Shown here: in pieces, positions 40,842 to 49,011 of the stretch
Numbering within the stretch: the first letter of the stretch is position 1
Layout: each line of letters opens with the position of its first letter
From: Mucilaginibacter sp. SJ
Lineage (GTDB): Bacteria; Bacteroidota; Bacteroidia; Sphingobacteriales; Sphingobacteriaceae
DNA length: 64,000 nucleotides
Direction of reading: 5' to 3'
Assembly: GCF_028993635.1 (NCBI RefSeq)
Contig: NZ_CP118631.1
Location: forward strand, 6,138,001 to 6,202,000
Notes under the pieces: model-generated
The model's input: the letters and a program-made list of their open reading frames with translations, nothing else
What the model was told of the DNA's origin: nothing
Databases searched by the model: none
Made by a program: the position numbers and the translations under genes

Positions 40842-41435
40842 ATGAAATTTAACAGGATTTTAACAGTTGCTGCAATAGCAGTTTCAGGGATTTTTATAGC
40901 CTCATGTTCAAGGCAGGTTACACGCGTTAGCACGGATCAAACTATTGATGTTAGCGGCAACTGGAATAACAGTGACGCACGAATGGCAGCCGATGAGCTT
41001 ACCGGCAAAATTTTAGGTGCTAACTGGATAGATACTCACCTTAACGAGCACCAGGGTAAACGCCCGGTAGTTATAGTTGGCTTTGTACAAAATAAAAGCC
41101 ACGAGCATATCGATGCCGAAACATTCTTAACCGATATTGAGAGCTCATTCATCCAATCGCAAAAAGTACGTTTAGTGCAGGGCGGTAAAAAACGTGATGA
41201 GTTACGCGCCGAAAAGGCCGATCAGCAAACAAACGCTACGGTATCAAGCATGAAAAAATTTGGCCTGGAAAATGGTGCCGATTATATACTGCAGGGTTCA
41301 ATCAATTCAATAGTTGATTCGCATAAACGCCAAAAAGTTGTTTACTACCAGGTAAATCTGGAGCTTACCAACATTCAAACAAATGAAGTGGTTTGGATAG
41401 GCGAAAAGAAAATTGCCAAATACGTTAAAAACTAA
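40842..41435 (+). CDS. LpoB-like penicillin-binding protein activator lipoprotein
   Basis: A 197-residue lipoprotein with a lipobox (IFIASC, Cys about 22) and the LpoB-like domain: WNNSDARMAADELTGKI near 43, a VVIVGFVQNKSHEHIDAETF strand and turn, and ADYILQGSINSIVDS near 147. LpoB activates a class A penicillin-binding protein from the outer membrane. Its pairing with a COG3014 lipoprotein is a known arrangement. The partner PBP is not in the window. Confidence 0.85.
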   Translation: MKFNRILTVAAIAVSGIFIASCSRQVTRVSTDQTIDVSGNWNNSDARMAADELTGKILGANWIDTHLNEHQGKRPVVIVGFVQNKSHEHIDAETFLTDIESSFIQSQKVRLVQGGKKRDELRAEKADQQTNATVSSMKKFGLENGADYILQGSINSIVDSHKRQKVVYYQVNLELTNIQTNEVVWIGEKKIAKYVKN

Positions 41436-41498
41436 AGCTGGTAAACATCATTGCCCTGAACATGGTACGCCCGTGTTCGGGGCAGTTTGCATTTAATA

Positions 41499-42923
41499 AT
41501 GATCAACTTACGTACGCATATTCTCCGGGTATTTTCTTTTATCGGGCTGATGCTTTTTTTATCGGCGTGTTCAACCTATAATCAAAGCGTTGCGCCTTAT
41601 TATAAAAATGTATCGGCCGGTAATTATCCCCAGGCCGAGAAGGAGCTCGATAATAACAGCCTCATTCAAAAGCCCCGAAATAAGCTCCTTTACCTGATGG
41701 AGAAGGGGAGGATCTGCCATTTGAAAGGCGAGTACGAAAATAGTAACAACTACTTTAACCAGGCCGATCAGTTGCTTGATGAAGGTTTGACCAGCGCGTC
41801 TGACGCCGCTGTTGGCGTTTTGCTTAATTCAGCATCGCAAAGGTATAAAGGAGAGGATTTTGAAAAGTTCATGATCCATTATTATAAGGCGCTCAATTAT
41901 TTGTACCTGAATAAAACAGAGGATGCTATTGTTGAAGCCCGTCGTATTACTCTACAGGCTCAGGAACAGGGCGATAAGTATAACAATAAAGACAGCCGTT
42001 ACTCAAACGACGCGTTTTCGCTGACGTTGCAGGGGATGTTGTATGAAAGCAACAACGATGTAAACAATGCATTTATATCATACAGGAACGCGGCGGAGAT
42101 CTATCTTAAAAGTCCTGATAAAACTTATTACGGTACCCCGATGCCCGTTGAACTGGAAGAAGACGTGATCCGCACGGCCAAGCTAAACGGCTTCACAACT
42201 GAAGCTGACCAGTTTGAAACAACCTTTGGCATTAAATATGAACCTGTAAAACCATCGGAAGGCGGTGAGCTGATATTTTTTTGGGAGAACGGCCTTGCCC
42301 CGGTAAAAACGCAGGTCGACCTGTTTTTTAGCCTGATCCGTAATAGCAACGGCGACTTGTTTTTTACGGATGCTGCCGGAGGCCTGGTAATTCCCTTTAA
42401 TTACGACGGTGACAGGAACAGGGTAAACACCAAGTCGGTTGAAAGTCTACGGGTCGCATTTCCTAAATATGTTGCGCAAACACCATATTATTCAAGCGCA
42501 AGTATTTCGGTTAATAACCAGGATGCGTCATTGGTAAAAGCTGAAGATATTAATGAGCTGGCATTTAAAACTTTGCAGCAGCGTGCATTAAAAGAGATGA
42601 GCGGGATCCTGTCGCGCCTTGCGGTGAAGAAGATAGCCGAATATTCGATACGTGCTGCTGCCAAAAGTGATGGCAAAACCAACGGGTTATTAGAAGGACT
42701 TGGTTATGGCATTCAGCTTTACAGCTTACTATCTGAAAAAGCCGATACCCGTAACTGGCAAAGCTTGCCTGCTTATATTTCTTATGCACGGATCCCTTTG
42801 CAAAAAGGAGATAACCAGGTACGTGTTACCCTCAAAAATGCCCAGGGCGCAACTGAAACCAAAACCATTACCATCCAGGGGAATGGCAGGTTGCAGTTTT
42901 ATAATTATGCTACCTTGCGATAG
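41499..42923 (+). CDS. COG3014-type lipoprotein
   Basis: A 474-residue lipoprotein (lipobox FLSAC, Cys about 24) with helical repeats in the first half (KLLYLMEKGRICHLKGEYENSNNYF, KALNYLYLNKTEDAIVEARRI, TPR-like) and a beta-rich C-terminal half. COG3014 proteins are found with LpoB homologues. The start at 41,499 (MINLRTH) is preferred over 41,487 because it opens directly into the signal sequence. It probably works with the preceding lipoprotein at the outer membrane. Confidence 0.85.
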   Translation: MINLRTHILRVFSFIGLMLFLSACSTYNQSVAPYYKNVSAGNYPQAEKELDNNSLIQKPRNKLLYLMEKGRICHLKGEYENSNNYFNQADQLLDEGLTSASDAAVGVLLNSASQRYKGEDFEKFMIHYYKALNYLYLNKTEDAIVEARRITLQAQEQGDKYNNKDSRYSNDAFSLTLQGMLYESNNDVNNAFISYRNAAEIYLKSPDKTYYGTPMPVELEEDVIRTAKLNGFTTEADQFETTFGIKYEPVKPSEGGELIFFWENGLAPVKTQVDLFFSLIRNSNGDLFFTDAAGGLVIPFNYDGDRNRVNTKSVESLRVAFPKYVAQTPYYSSASISVNNQDASLVKAEDINELAFKTLQQRALKEMSGILSRLAVKKIAEYSIRAAAKSDGKTNGLLEGLGYGIQLYSLLSEKADTRNWQSLPAYISYARIPLQKGDNQVRVTLKNAQGATETKTITIQGNGRLQFYNYATLR

Positions 42924-42954
42924 CTGGCAACAATTATTGAGATTTGTATATAAA

Positions 42955-42988
42955 CAAAAAAGCCATTTGCTGTTCAGGGCAGATGGCT
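42955..42988 (-). terminator. Minus-strand terminator after the small ORF
   Basis: Arms AGCCATTTGC (42,961-42,970) and GCAGATGGCT (42,979-42,988) form a 10-base stem with one G-U pair, followed on the minus strand by six T residues. It begins at the stop codon of the 65-residue minus ORF, which supports that ORF being a gene. Confidence 0.65.
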
Positions 42989-43184
42989 AAGTTATATATT
43001 GATAGGGTTTAGGTTCAATATTTAAATACTTTTCTAAATATTTTTTAAAAATAACTTTAATATTTTCTCCTTGAAATACCCCTTTTTCAGTATATTTCAG
43101 TGTTTTATGAGTCGCGTTCAAAAAAACTAAAATATCTATTGCAATTAACAGCGCAGTAATCTCGCGTTCGGAGTATTGAACCAT
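42987..43184 (-). CDS. Small helical protein of unknown function
   Basis: A 65-residue ORF starting at ATG 43,184 (MVQYSEREITALL) with an N-terminal hydrophobic helix (ALLIAIDILVFLNA) and a Lys-rich C-terminal helix. A terminator with six T residues follows directly on the same strand, and the codon pattern is AT-rich but coherent. There is no family I recognise. It may be a small membrane-associated protein; the evidence is only positional. Confidence 0.45.
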   Translation of the reverse strand: MVQYSEREITALLIAIDILVFLNATHKTLKYTEKGVFQGENIKVIFKKYLEKYLNIEPKPYQYIT

Positions 43185-43264
43185 CAATAGTTTTCATCCA
43201 CATATAAGAATGCCAAACCGGGCAGAGATTATTTGATCCGCTCTCGAGGCTTCGTAAAGCAGGT

Positions 43265-43822
43265 TTAAGCCAGTTGTTTTTCCGTTACCGAGATGAGGTT
43301 TACCAGTTGGTTCCCGGCAAGTTCAACAGCGCCGTCATTCTGTATTTCGATGCAGTTTTCGAGATTGGTATTGAGTTCGACAGTGCGGGCTATACGATTG
43401 GCTATTTCTTTAGCGTTTTCTCGTCCGCGCCCAACCAGGCGACTTACAATAACTTCGGGGCTCGCAGTTACTAATATTACTATCAGATCGGGGTAGAGCC
43501 GCTGTGCAACAGGCAGGTATTCGCGCGAGCCATTAACTACCACATTAAAGCCTTTATTAAGCCAGCTGTTTATTTCCTGCCCTATGCCATAGTATTTATC
43601 ATGGCTCCCCCAGCTTAAAGCAAACATACCGGCTTTGCTCCTCAATGCGAATTCCTCATTGGTTAAGCTAACGTGATTCTCATTACCCGAAAATGGCGGA
43701 CGGGTAATATACCGGTGCGCAAATACCACATTTTCCGATCCGTTTATTCGGGTACGGGCGTAATTCATCAGGGTATCTTTGCCGGCGCCGGACGCGCCAA
43801 TAACATAAAATAACTTGCTCAT
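43265..43822 (-). CDS. phnN: Ribose 1,5-bisphosphokinase-like protein
   Basis: A 185-residue P-loop kinase: Walker A GASGAGKD at 9-16, an RYITRPPFSGNEN segment near 37-50, and the GRGRENAKEIANRIAR segment resembling PhnN. PhnN converts ribose 1,5-bisphosphate to PRPP in phosphonate degradation; here it stands apart from any phn operon, so the physiological role is uncertain and a guanylate-kinase-like activity is an alternative. The start at 43,822 is preferred over one at 43,834 because it opens into the core fold. Confidence 0.8.
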   Translation of the reverse strand: MSKLFYVIGASGAGKDTLMNYARTRINGSENVVFAHRYITRPPFSGNENHVSLTNEEFALRSKAGMFALSWGSHDKYYGIGQEINSWLNKGFNVVVNGSREYLPVAQRLYPDLIVILVTASPEVIVSRLVGRGRENAKEIANRIARTVELNTNLENCIEIQNDGAVELAGNQLVNLISVTEKQLA

Positions 43823-43879
43823 AATTGGGTGCAAAAACTTTATTGCGAAAGTATCAGGTTGTTTTAATTATAACGTAGG

Positions 43880-44677
43880 CTAAGGGATTAAAAGTGTAGT
43901 GGTGATACCGAAATGATCGCTCGGGTATAAGCCGGTTTCTTCATCAGGCACATTTAATACCACTGCCGAATCAATAAACCGCGGATAATTATCCGTACCA
44001 GGTAAGGGCAAAGTAAAGATCTGATCAACACATACCTGTTTGTTGGCTTTGTAATAGGCATCCGTAAGGCTGTATCTCGGCTCTGTACCGTTGCCTTCGG
44101 TATAACAATCAGCAGCTTTAGATAATTCACGGAAAGCCATCACCGCTTCCGAATCTGGTGTGGCATTAAAGTCGCCGCAAATAATGTGGTATGGCTTTGG
44201 GGTTTCCTCAATAACAAAACCCGCAAGGGCTTCGGCCTGGGCTTTTTTTAGGCTTTTATGCTGTCCCAGGTGTGTAAGATGGGTAGTAGTAACAGTAACT
44301 GTTTTTCCCGATGGCAGGTTTACGTTTGTCCGGAACGCTTTACGGTCGTTATCTTCAGCTACTACGGGTAAATCAAAACTCCCGGTTTCGGTAACCGGGT
44401 AAACTGATAATATGCCCAGGCCCGATGTACTTTTAACCATCCTGCCTTCAAACAGGCGTTTTTTTGATCGGCCGGGTAAAAAACAGTAATGCATATTTAA
44501 TTCGGCAGCCAAAAACTTCAAGGTATCGGCATTTGCCTCTTCGCTGTAAAAACATTCCTGGCAAGCTATAACATGGGGTTTTAGTTGTTTAAGTTGTTTG
44601 GCAAGTATGCCCATGCGCAGCCGGTACTCACCATCACATTTCCATGTATTTATGGTGACAATTTTAACATTTTCCAC
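43880..44677 (-). CDS. Endonuclease/exonuclease/phosphatase family protein
   Basis: A 265-residue EEP-fold hydrolase: KIVTINTWKCDG at the start (Asn for metal), a CQECF segment near 40, HLTHLGQHKSLK near 116, GDFNATPDSEAV near 168 (Asp and Asn), and SDHFGI near 253 (catalytic His). Members cleave phosphodiesters in DNA, RNA or lipids; the substrate here is not indicated. The start codon appears to be GTG at 44,677, as no in-frame ATG is near. Confidence 0.88.
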   Translation of the reverse strand: MENVKIVTINTWKCDGEYRLRMGILAKQLKQLKPHVIACQECFYSEEANADTLKFLAAELNMHYCFLPGRSKKRLFEGRMVKSTSGLGILSVYPVTETGSFDLPVVAEDNDRKAFRTNVNLPSGKTVTVTTTHLTHLGQHKSLKKAQAEALAGFVIEETPKPYHIICGDFNATPDSEAVMAFRELSKAADCYTEGNGTEPRYSLTDAYYKANKQVCVDQIFTLPLPGTDNYPRFIDSAVVLNVPDEETGLYPSDHFGITTTLLIP

Positions 44678-44900
44678 TCGGGCAATATCAGCAATCTAAA
44701 TTATACAATCAACATTCGGTAATTATTAGCTGATAACATCGGCCTGGCGATGCTGATCAGGAGTCTGCCGGTTAACCCATGTAAAATCTACAGTATAAAA
44801 GTTATAATTGAGTGTGGCAAGAGGCAAGGTGTTTTCGGTAAACAGGTTTATAAAATCTATTAATTTCACATATAGCAATTTAAATTTAAACCAGTTCATT

Positions 44901-44940
44901 AGCTTTAGGCTTTGTGCGTCTTGCTTTTAGCCCGTGTATA
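44901..44940. repeat. AGCTTTAGGCTTTGTGC word repeat, copy 3
   Basis: AGCTTTAGGCTTTGTGC, a four-base gap and a second GCTTTTAGC lie 27 bases upstream of the methyltransferase start. Related copies are at 22,304-22,343 and 40,124-40,161. Confidence 0.55.
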
Positions 44941-44967
44941 ATTTTATCATAATAAAAAATTAGCGTT

Positions 44968-45633
44968 ATGGATACTTCACTTTTTGAATCGGTTGATCGG
45001 TATATAAGTAATTTGTTTGAGGATGAAGACGCGGTGCTGAAAGGTACTTTGAAATCTATGGAAGATGCCGGTATTCCGGGCATCAATGTGTCGGCTAACC
45101 AGGGTAAATTTTTACAGGTACTGGCCCGTTTATGCGGTGCAAAAAAGATTTTGGAAATAGGTACGCTTGGCGGTTACAGTACCATTTGGCTGGCCCGCGC
45201 GCTGCCTGCCGATGGTTTGCTCATTACGCTTGAACTGGAGCAGGCTTATGCTGATGTTGCCCGCCGGAATATCATCAAAGCCGGTTTGGGCCCTGTGGTT
45301 GAAATTAAGGTAGGCAGAGCCATGGAGAGCCTCGCAGCCCTTGATGCCGATGATGATGGCCCGTTTGATATGATCTTTATTGATGCCGATAAACCGCCTT
45401 ATACCGAATACTTTGAATGGGCGCTTAAGCTTTCCAGGCCAGGTACCCTTATTGTTGCGGACAACGTGATCCGCGAAGGCAAAGTACTTGATGATAACTG
45501 TGATGATGAGCGCGTTAGCGGGGTGCAGCGTTTTAATAAAGCGCTTGCTGCTAACCCGCAGGTAACCGCCACCATTATCCAAACGGTAGGTACCAAGGAA
45601 CATGACGGCATGGCTATAGCTGTTGTGAAGTAA
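44968..45633 (+). CDS. SAM-dependent O-methyltransferase (COMT-like)
   Basis: A 221-residue class I methyltransferase of the O-methyltransferase family 3 type. The SAM-binding segment is KILEIGTLGGYSTIWLARALP at about 53-73; metal and substrate residues lie in FDMIFIDADKPPYTEYF at about 133-149 and in DNVIREGKV near 169. Such enzymes methylate catechols and other small molecules. It is a single gene, upstream of the MarR-type regulator but separated by about 200 bases. Confidence 0.9.
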   Translation: MDTSLFESVDRYISNLFEDEDAVLKGTLKSMEDAGIPGINVSANQGKFLQVLARLCGAKKILEIGTLGGYSTIWLARALPADGLLITLELEQAYADVARRNIIKAGLGPVVEIKVGRAMESLAALDADDDGPFDMIFIDADKPPYTEYFEWALKLSRPGTLIVADNVIREGKVLDDNCDDERVSGVQRFNKALAANPQVTATIIQTVGTKEHDGMAIAVVK

Positions 45634-45791
45634 TTTAATACCACTTTGGCGGGGCTGTTTCGGTAAACGGAGTGCTCTGCAAACCGTTGGCCCCTTTGCT
45701 ACAGCTGTGTTTGGACGTACAGAATGTGGTGCATATTTATTTTACATTTTTTAAAACAAAGCAAGTGAAAGCGCATTGCCCTCTCACCTAA

Positions 45792-45823
45792 ATTTTCATT
45801 TTTTTTTGAAAGTTTAAAAACTT
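45792..45823. promoter_or_regulatory. Operator-like sites and promoter overlap at the MarR-type gene
   Basis: AATTTTCAT (from 45,791) and TTGAAAGTT (to 45,814) form an imperfect dyad, followed by the perfect palindrome AAGTTTAAAAACTT at 45,810-45,823. A related dyad, AATTTTCAAT and ATTGAAAATT, is at 46,359-46,382 before the next gene, suggesting autoregulation and shared control by the regulator. Confidence 0.55.
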
Positions 45824-45834
45824 GTTTATATTTG
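45805..45834 (+). promoter_or_regulatory. Promoter of the MarR-type gene, probably leaderless
   Basis: TTTG at 45,805-45,808 and TATATTTG at 45,827-45,834 (a full match to TAnnTTTG) are 18 bases apart. The predicted transcription start lies around 45,838-45,842, at the ATG (45,838), so the mRNA may have no 5' leader. The palindromes fall between the two elements. Confidence 0.65.
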
Positions 45835-45837
45835 TGC

Positions 45838-46344
45838 ATGGAATTGGCAGAGGCAAAGTTAAAGTTCATTGAGGCCTGGGGTAAGCTGGGGTCGGAGTGG
45901 GGGATTAACCGTACCATGGCCCAGGTACACGCTTTGCTGATGGTCTCGCCGGAGGCTTTAACTACTGAAGAGGTGATGGCCGAGTTAAGCATATCACGCG
46001 GTAATGCCAATATGACCCTGCGCGATCTGATTGACTGGGGCCTGGTTGAAAAGCAGCATAAAACCGGTGAGCGTAAGGAGTTTTTTTACGCAGAAAAAGA
46101 TGTGTGGACTATTGCCCGCCGTGTTGCCGAAGAACGTAAAAAGCGCGAGCTTACCCCTATCATTAAAATACTTGATCAACTGGCAGGGGTGGATGGCGAT
46201 GCAAAAGATCCGGCTTATAAAACATTTAAAACCACGGTTACTGATATAAATAAACTGGCTAACAATGTGAACAAAACACTTGATACCATGCTCAAGGCCG
46301 AAGAAAACTGGTTTTTTGGTTCGATATTGAAAGTATTTAAATAA
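45838..46344 (+). CDS. GbsR/MarR-type transcriptional regulator
   Basis: A 168-residue winged-helix regulator of the GbsR/MarR family: an N-terminal helix (LAEAKLKFIEAWGKLGSEWG) leads to the DNA-binding domain (MVSPEALTTEEVMAELSISRGNANMTLRDLIDWGLVEKQHKTGERKEFF at about 38-86), then long C-terminal helices for dimerisation. The ATG at 45,838 is the start; TTG at 45,832 would add two residues. It probably represses its own promoter and the small membrane-protein gene that follows, as both have TTTCAA-type dyads upstream. Confidence 0.85.
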   Translation: MELAEAKLKFIEAWGKLGSEWGINRTMAQVHALLMVSPEALTTEEVMAELSISRGNANMTLRDLIDWGLVEKQHKTGERKEFFYAEKDVWTIARRVAEERKKRELTPIIKILDQLAGVDGDAKDPAYKTFKTTVTDINKLANNVNKTLDTMLKAEENWFFGSILKVFK

Positions 46345-46358
46345 ATTTTTTTACAAAT

Positions 46359-46382
46359 AATTTTCAATTTTTATTGAAAATT
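46359..46382. promoter_or_regulatory. Perfect 10-base inverted repeat, putative operator
   Basis: AATTTTCAAT and ATTGAAAATT flank a TTTT loop, 34 bases upstream of the small membrane-protein ATG. The half-site resembles the dyad upstream of the MarR-type gene. Confidence 0.55.
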
Positions 46383-46416
46383 CTAAATAATTAATAATAA
46401 CTAAATCTTTAACATT

Positions 46417-46788
46417 ATGAACTACTTTATTTTAACCTATATTATTTACCTGTTGGCAAGCATAGCATTAACAGTATGGGTGGCCAAAGTGCTGTTTAAA
46501 AACGGGCGTATATTTTTAGTGGATATTTTTCACGGCAACAGTGAACTGGCCGATTCTGTGAATAAGCTGCTTGTAGTAGGCTTTTACCTGGTAAATATAG
46601 GCTATATGAGCCTGGCCTTAAAGGAGTATGGCAGTATTGCCAGTATGCAGGTAGTGGTTGAAGTACTGAGTTATAAAGTGGGCTGGATAATTTTAATATT
46701 GGGCGGTATGCATTTCCTAAACCTTGTCATTTTCTTTAAGCTGCGTAACCGCGCTAAACGGGAAAATGCATTTACTATAAATGCTTAG
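46417..46788 (+). CDS. Small membrane protein controlled with the MarR-type gene
   Basis: A 123-residue protein with three predicted membrane helices (about residues 3-24, 48-66 and 85-108). The family is not recognised. It follows the regulator by 72 bases in the same direction, with an operator-like dyad between, and ends in a strong terminator, so it is likely the main target of the regulator. The function of the membrane protein is unknown. Confidence 0.75.
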   Translation: MNYFILTYIIYLLASIALTVWVAKVLFKNGRIFLVDIFHGNSELADSVNKLLVVGFYLVNIGYMSLALKEYGSIASMQVVVEVLSYKVGWIILILGGMHFLNLVIFFKLRNRAKRENAFTINA

Positions 46789-46810
46789 TTTTCAGTTTTG
46801 TTTTGATTTG

Positions 46811-46846
46811 ACGGGGTAGGCGAATATTTGCCTGCTCCGTTTTTTT
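46811..46846 (+). terminator. Rho-independent terminator
   Basis: ACGGGGTAGGC (46,811-46,821) pairs with GCCTGCTCCGT (46,830-46,840) through 11 base pairs including two G-U pairs, followed by a run of T residues. It ends the regulator/membrane-protein transcript. Confidence 0.8.
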
Positions 46847-46866
46847 GCGAAGACGTGTACTGTATA

Positions 46867-47229
46867 TTAGGCGGCACTTCTTAACTGCCTGTTTATACTG
46901 TTCAGCAAAACATCAATATCAAAGGGCTTGGCTATAAAATCATCAGGCGAACCCTGGCTGAGCGTACCCGGATTATGGCTTGCCGAAATTAATATAACAG
47001 GTATGTTTTTAGTTTCCTGTTGGTTTTTAAGGGTCTTGCAAAGTTCACGGCCATCTAAATTGCCAAGCATAATGTCAAGCAAAATTAAATCGGGTTCATG
47101 TTGCTTTATCCGGTCAAACAAATTTCTGCCTTCAGTTAAGGTATCAACCTCATAGCCTGAATCTTCCAGTATATATTTTATGATTTCTAAAATATCTTTG
47201 TCGTCGTCCACCGCTAAAATCCGTCGCAT
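46867..47229 (-). CDS. Single-domain response regulator
   Basis: A 120-residue receiver domain with acidic residues in VDDDKDI at about 6-12, the phosphorylated Asp in LILLDIMLGN near 50-53, Thr/Ser in LISAS near 81, and Lys in IAKPFD near 100. It has no output domain, so it works as a CheY-like regulator or stand-alone receiver. The start at 47,229 (MRRILAVDDD) is chosen; the upstream in-frame ATG would add unlikely residues. A sensor kinase is not nearby. Confidence 0.9.
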   Translation of the reverse strand: MRRILAVDDDKDILEIIKYILEDSGYEVDTLTEGRNLFDRIKQHEPDLILLDIMLGNLDGRELCKTLKNQQETKNIPVILISASHNPGTLSQGSPDDFIAKPFDIDVLLNSINRQLRSAA

Positions 47230-47542
47230 AAGTAATCTGTTAAAAAATGTATCAGCAAAAAAAATAAATGGCGATATGGCTTTATACAATATCAGAGAAC
47301 GTTAAGCAATTTTTATACCAAGTATTATGCGTAACTATCTTAATCCAAATTTGGATTTTATGCGGTTTTATAAGTAAGGCTCTGCAATTCTGTAGTTATG
47401 ACGATATACAACAGGAGTTTTATTGTATACAAATAAGGTCGGGGTTTTAAAATAACAGTATAAGAGGGATATAAACGCAGGTTACCTGCATTTTTTGAAG
47501 TAATAGGGCATCAATACACCCAGTAAAATTGGTTAATTGAAA
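47230..47542. other. Intergenic region of 313 bases
   Basis: Between the response regulator and the first zinc-ribbon gene nothing clearly coding is seen. A short GCAGG-TTA-CCTGC hairpin followed by T residues lies near 47,476-47,494 but there is no matching plus-strand gene to terminate. Confidence 0.4.
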
Positions 47543-47740
47543 TTATTTGATGAAAACGTGAGCCGACTTTTTACACTTTGCGCAAAAATATTTCCTGACC
47601 GGTATAAAAAACAGGACATTTTTCAAAAACCAATTTCTTCGCATCTGGAAGTGGTAAGGGTTTCCGCATTTTGAACAATAATATTTCTTTTTTGACTTGG
47701 CTTCGTTTTCTTCCACAAACTTAAAATAACAGGCAGCCAA
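47543..47740 (-). CDS. Small zinc-ribbon protein, copy 1
   Basis: A 65-residue protein with two CxxC pairs (YYCSKCG near 21 and YFCAKCK near 52) that could bind one zinc ion, separated by a basic segment with RNWFLKNVLFFIPVRK. It resembles the next ORF (WFLKNVLFFIPVRKYFC against FFVKKVLFFLPLKRYMC), so the two are paralogues. No ATG is in frame; the start could be TTG 47,740 or GTG 47,716. There is no family I recognise; a nucleic-acid or protein binding role is inferred from the ribbon. Confidence 0.6.
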   Translation of the reverse strand: MAACYFKFVEENEAKSKKKYYCSKCGNPYHFQMRRNWFLKNVLFFIPVRKYFCAKCKKSAHVFIK

Positions 47741-47823
47741 AATACAATATCTATATTATTGGTGAAGAAGAAAAAAAAGAAAAATACTTTTAGGTAAGTG
47801 CTAATTTCTTTTTATGAAATTAA

Positions 47824-48009
47824 TTATCGTAGTACATAGCGTTTGCGCTGGCATTTGTAGCACATGTATCTCTTTAAAGGCAGAAAAAACAAAACTTTTT
47901 TCACAAAAAAGCCTCTGGGTACGCGGTTGTCAAGCTCTGATTTACACCTTGGGCATACCGGCGCCTTTTTTACTTCCGTTTTCTCGTGTTCGTTTATTGA
48001 TAGTACCAT
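47824..48009 (-). CDS. Small zinc-ribbon protein, copy 2
   Basis: A 61-residue protein with PVCPRCKSE near 17-25 and YMCYKCQRK near 48-56, two CxxC pairs that can form a zinc ribbon, and the middle segment RGFFVKKVLFFLPLKR shared with the neighbouring ORF. It starts at ATG 48,009. Two tiny paralogues in tandem between two stand-alone response regulators make an unusual cluster; whether they act together cannot be seen. Confidence 0.6.
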   Translation of the reverse strand: MVLSINEHEKTEVKKAPVCPRCKSELDNRVPRGFFVKKVLFFLPLKRYMCYKCQRKRYVLR

Positions 48010-48293
48010 AATACAATCAGGGGCTTATTGTATTTAATTAATTGTTTTGCATTAACCTACAAAACAAAGTTAAAATAATTGCTAATATTTTAACTATACT
48101 GTTGAAGTATTGATAATTAATCAATTTATACCTTGAAAATGTACCGTATTTGTAAAGCTGAATGCTTTAAGGCGCTTTCTTTGCTTTTTTTATAATTATT
48201 ACCCCGGTTTGGCAGAAGAAAAAAATGAAATAAAGGTTAAATGGATAATGCAAGGGGGAGGTAAATTGACAGTTGAGGGTGGGACCGCGTTTT

Positions 48294-48650
48294 TTAAAGC
48301 AGGTTATTAACCTTTTCAACAAGTTCGGTCAAATCAAATGGTTTGTTGATTATCGCGTCGCACCCGTAGCTGATGAGCTCATTTTCATTATTCACATAGG
48401 CCGAGAATATAATAACAGGGGTATTGCCAAATTTAGGATGTACTTTTATGTTTCGGCAAATTTCGCCGCCATTGGTACCCGCTACCCGGTAATCGAGTAT
48501 AACAAGATCCGGTTCAAAGCTCTCAATCAGCGGAAGCACATCGGTGCTTATTGATGTGCTTTTAACTTCAAATTGTTCATAAGTAAGGGTTTCATGAACA
48601 ATATCAAGTATGTCTTGATTGTCATCCAATACTAAAATACGCTTTACCAT
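48294..48650 (-). CDS. Single-domain response regulator
   Basis: A 118-residue receiver domain with VLDDNQDI at about 6-13 (acidic pocket), phosphorylated Asp in LVILDYRV near 55, Ser/Ala in IFSAYV near 84, and Lys in INKPFD near 103. There is no output domain. It resembles the receiver at 46,867-47,229 in length and layout, but the two are not close duplicates. The gene is alone on the minus strand. Confidence 0.9.
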   Translation of the reverse strand: MVKRILVLDDNQDILDIVHETLTYEQFEVKSTSISTDVLPLIESFEPDLVILDYRVAGTNGGEICRNIKVHPKFGNTPVIIFSAYVNNENELISYGCDAIINKPFDLTELVEKVNNLL

Positions 48651-49011
48651 AATAAAAGTTAAAGAAATAAATGCCGAAAAGGTATTAAAGTATGCGTTAA
48701 AATTACAATATCCCGTAAAATAGTGGTTTGGGTTTAATCTTAATCGGATAAAACTTTAATGCAAAATTAAAACTATTTTTTATAAAATTAATAAAACAAT
48801 GTTATAAATAGCAACATGTTAGTTACACAAACCGCTTGTTTTTAAGTGCAAATGATAACATTAAAAGGCTTATTGATGATTGAGGCCGGGTTATCAAAGC
48901 TTTTACCATATAAAAATCCTAAACTCAAATTTTGTTATTACTTTAGTTGGCAGCAGCAGGTGCCCTATACTCAGGTTACACGCCCGCTGGCCACACATAA
49001 CCTATAACTTA
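48651..49011. other. Intergenic region of 361 bases
   Basis: AT-rich DNA between the divergent response regulator and permease genes. An in-frame extension of the permease to 48,880 exists but does not look coding. Nothing else is supported. Confidence 0.4.

Noticed and set aside
45130..45603. 157-codon ORF antisense to the O-methyltransferase
   Set aside because: It mirrors the methyltransferase codons, with no promoter or neighbours; the plus-strand gene has clear motifs.
48880..49011. N-terminal extension of the GntP-type permease
   Set aside because: The 44 residues before the ATG at 49,012 are non-hydrophobic and not typical of the family; 438 residues is the normal length.
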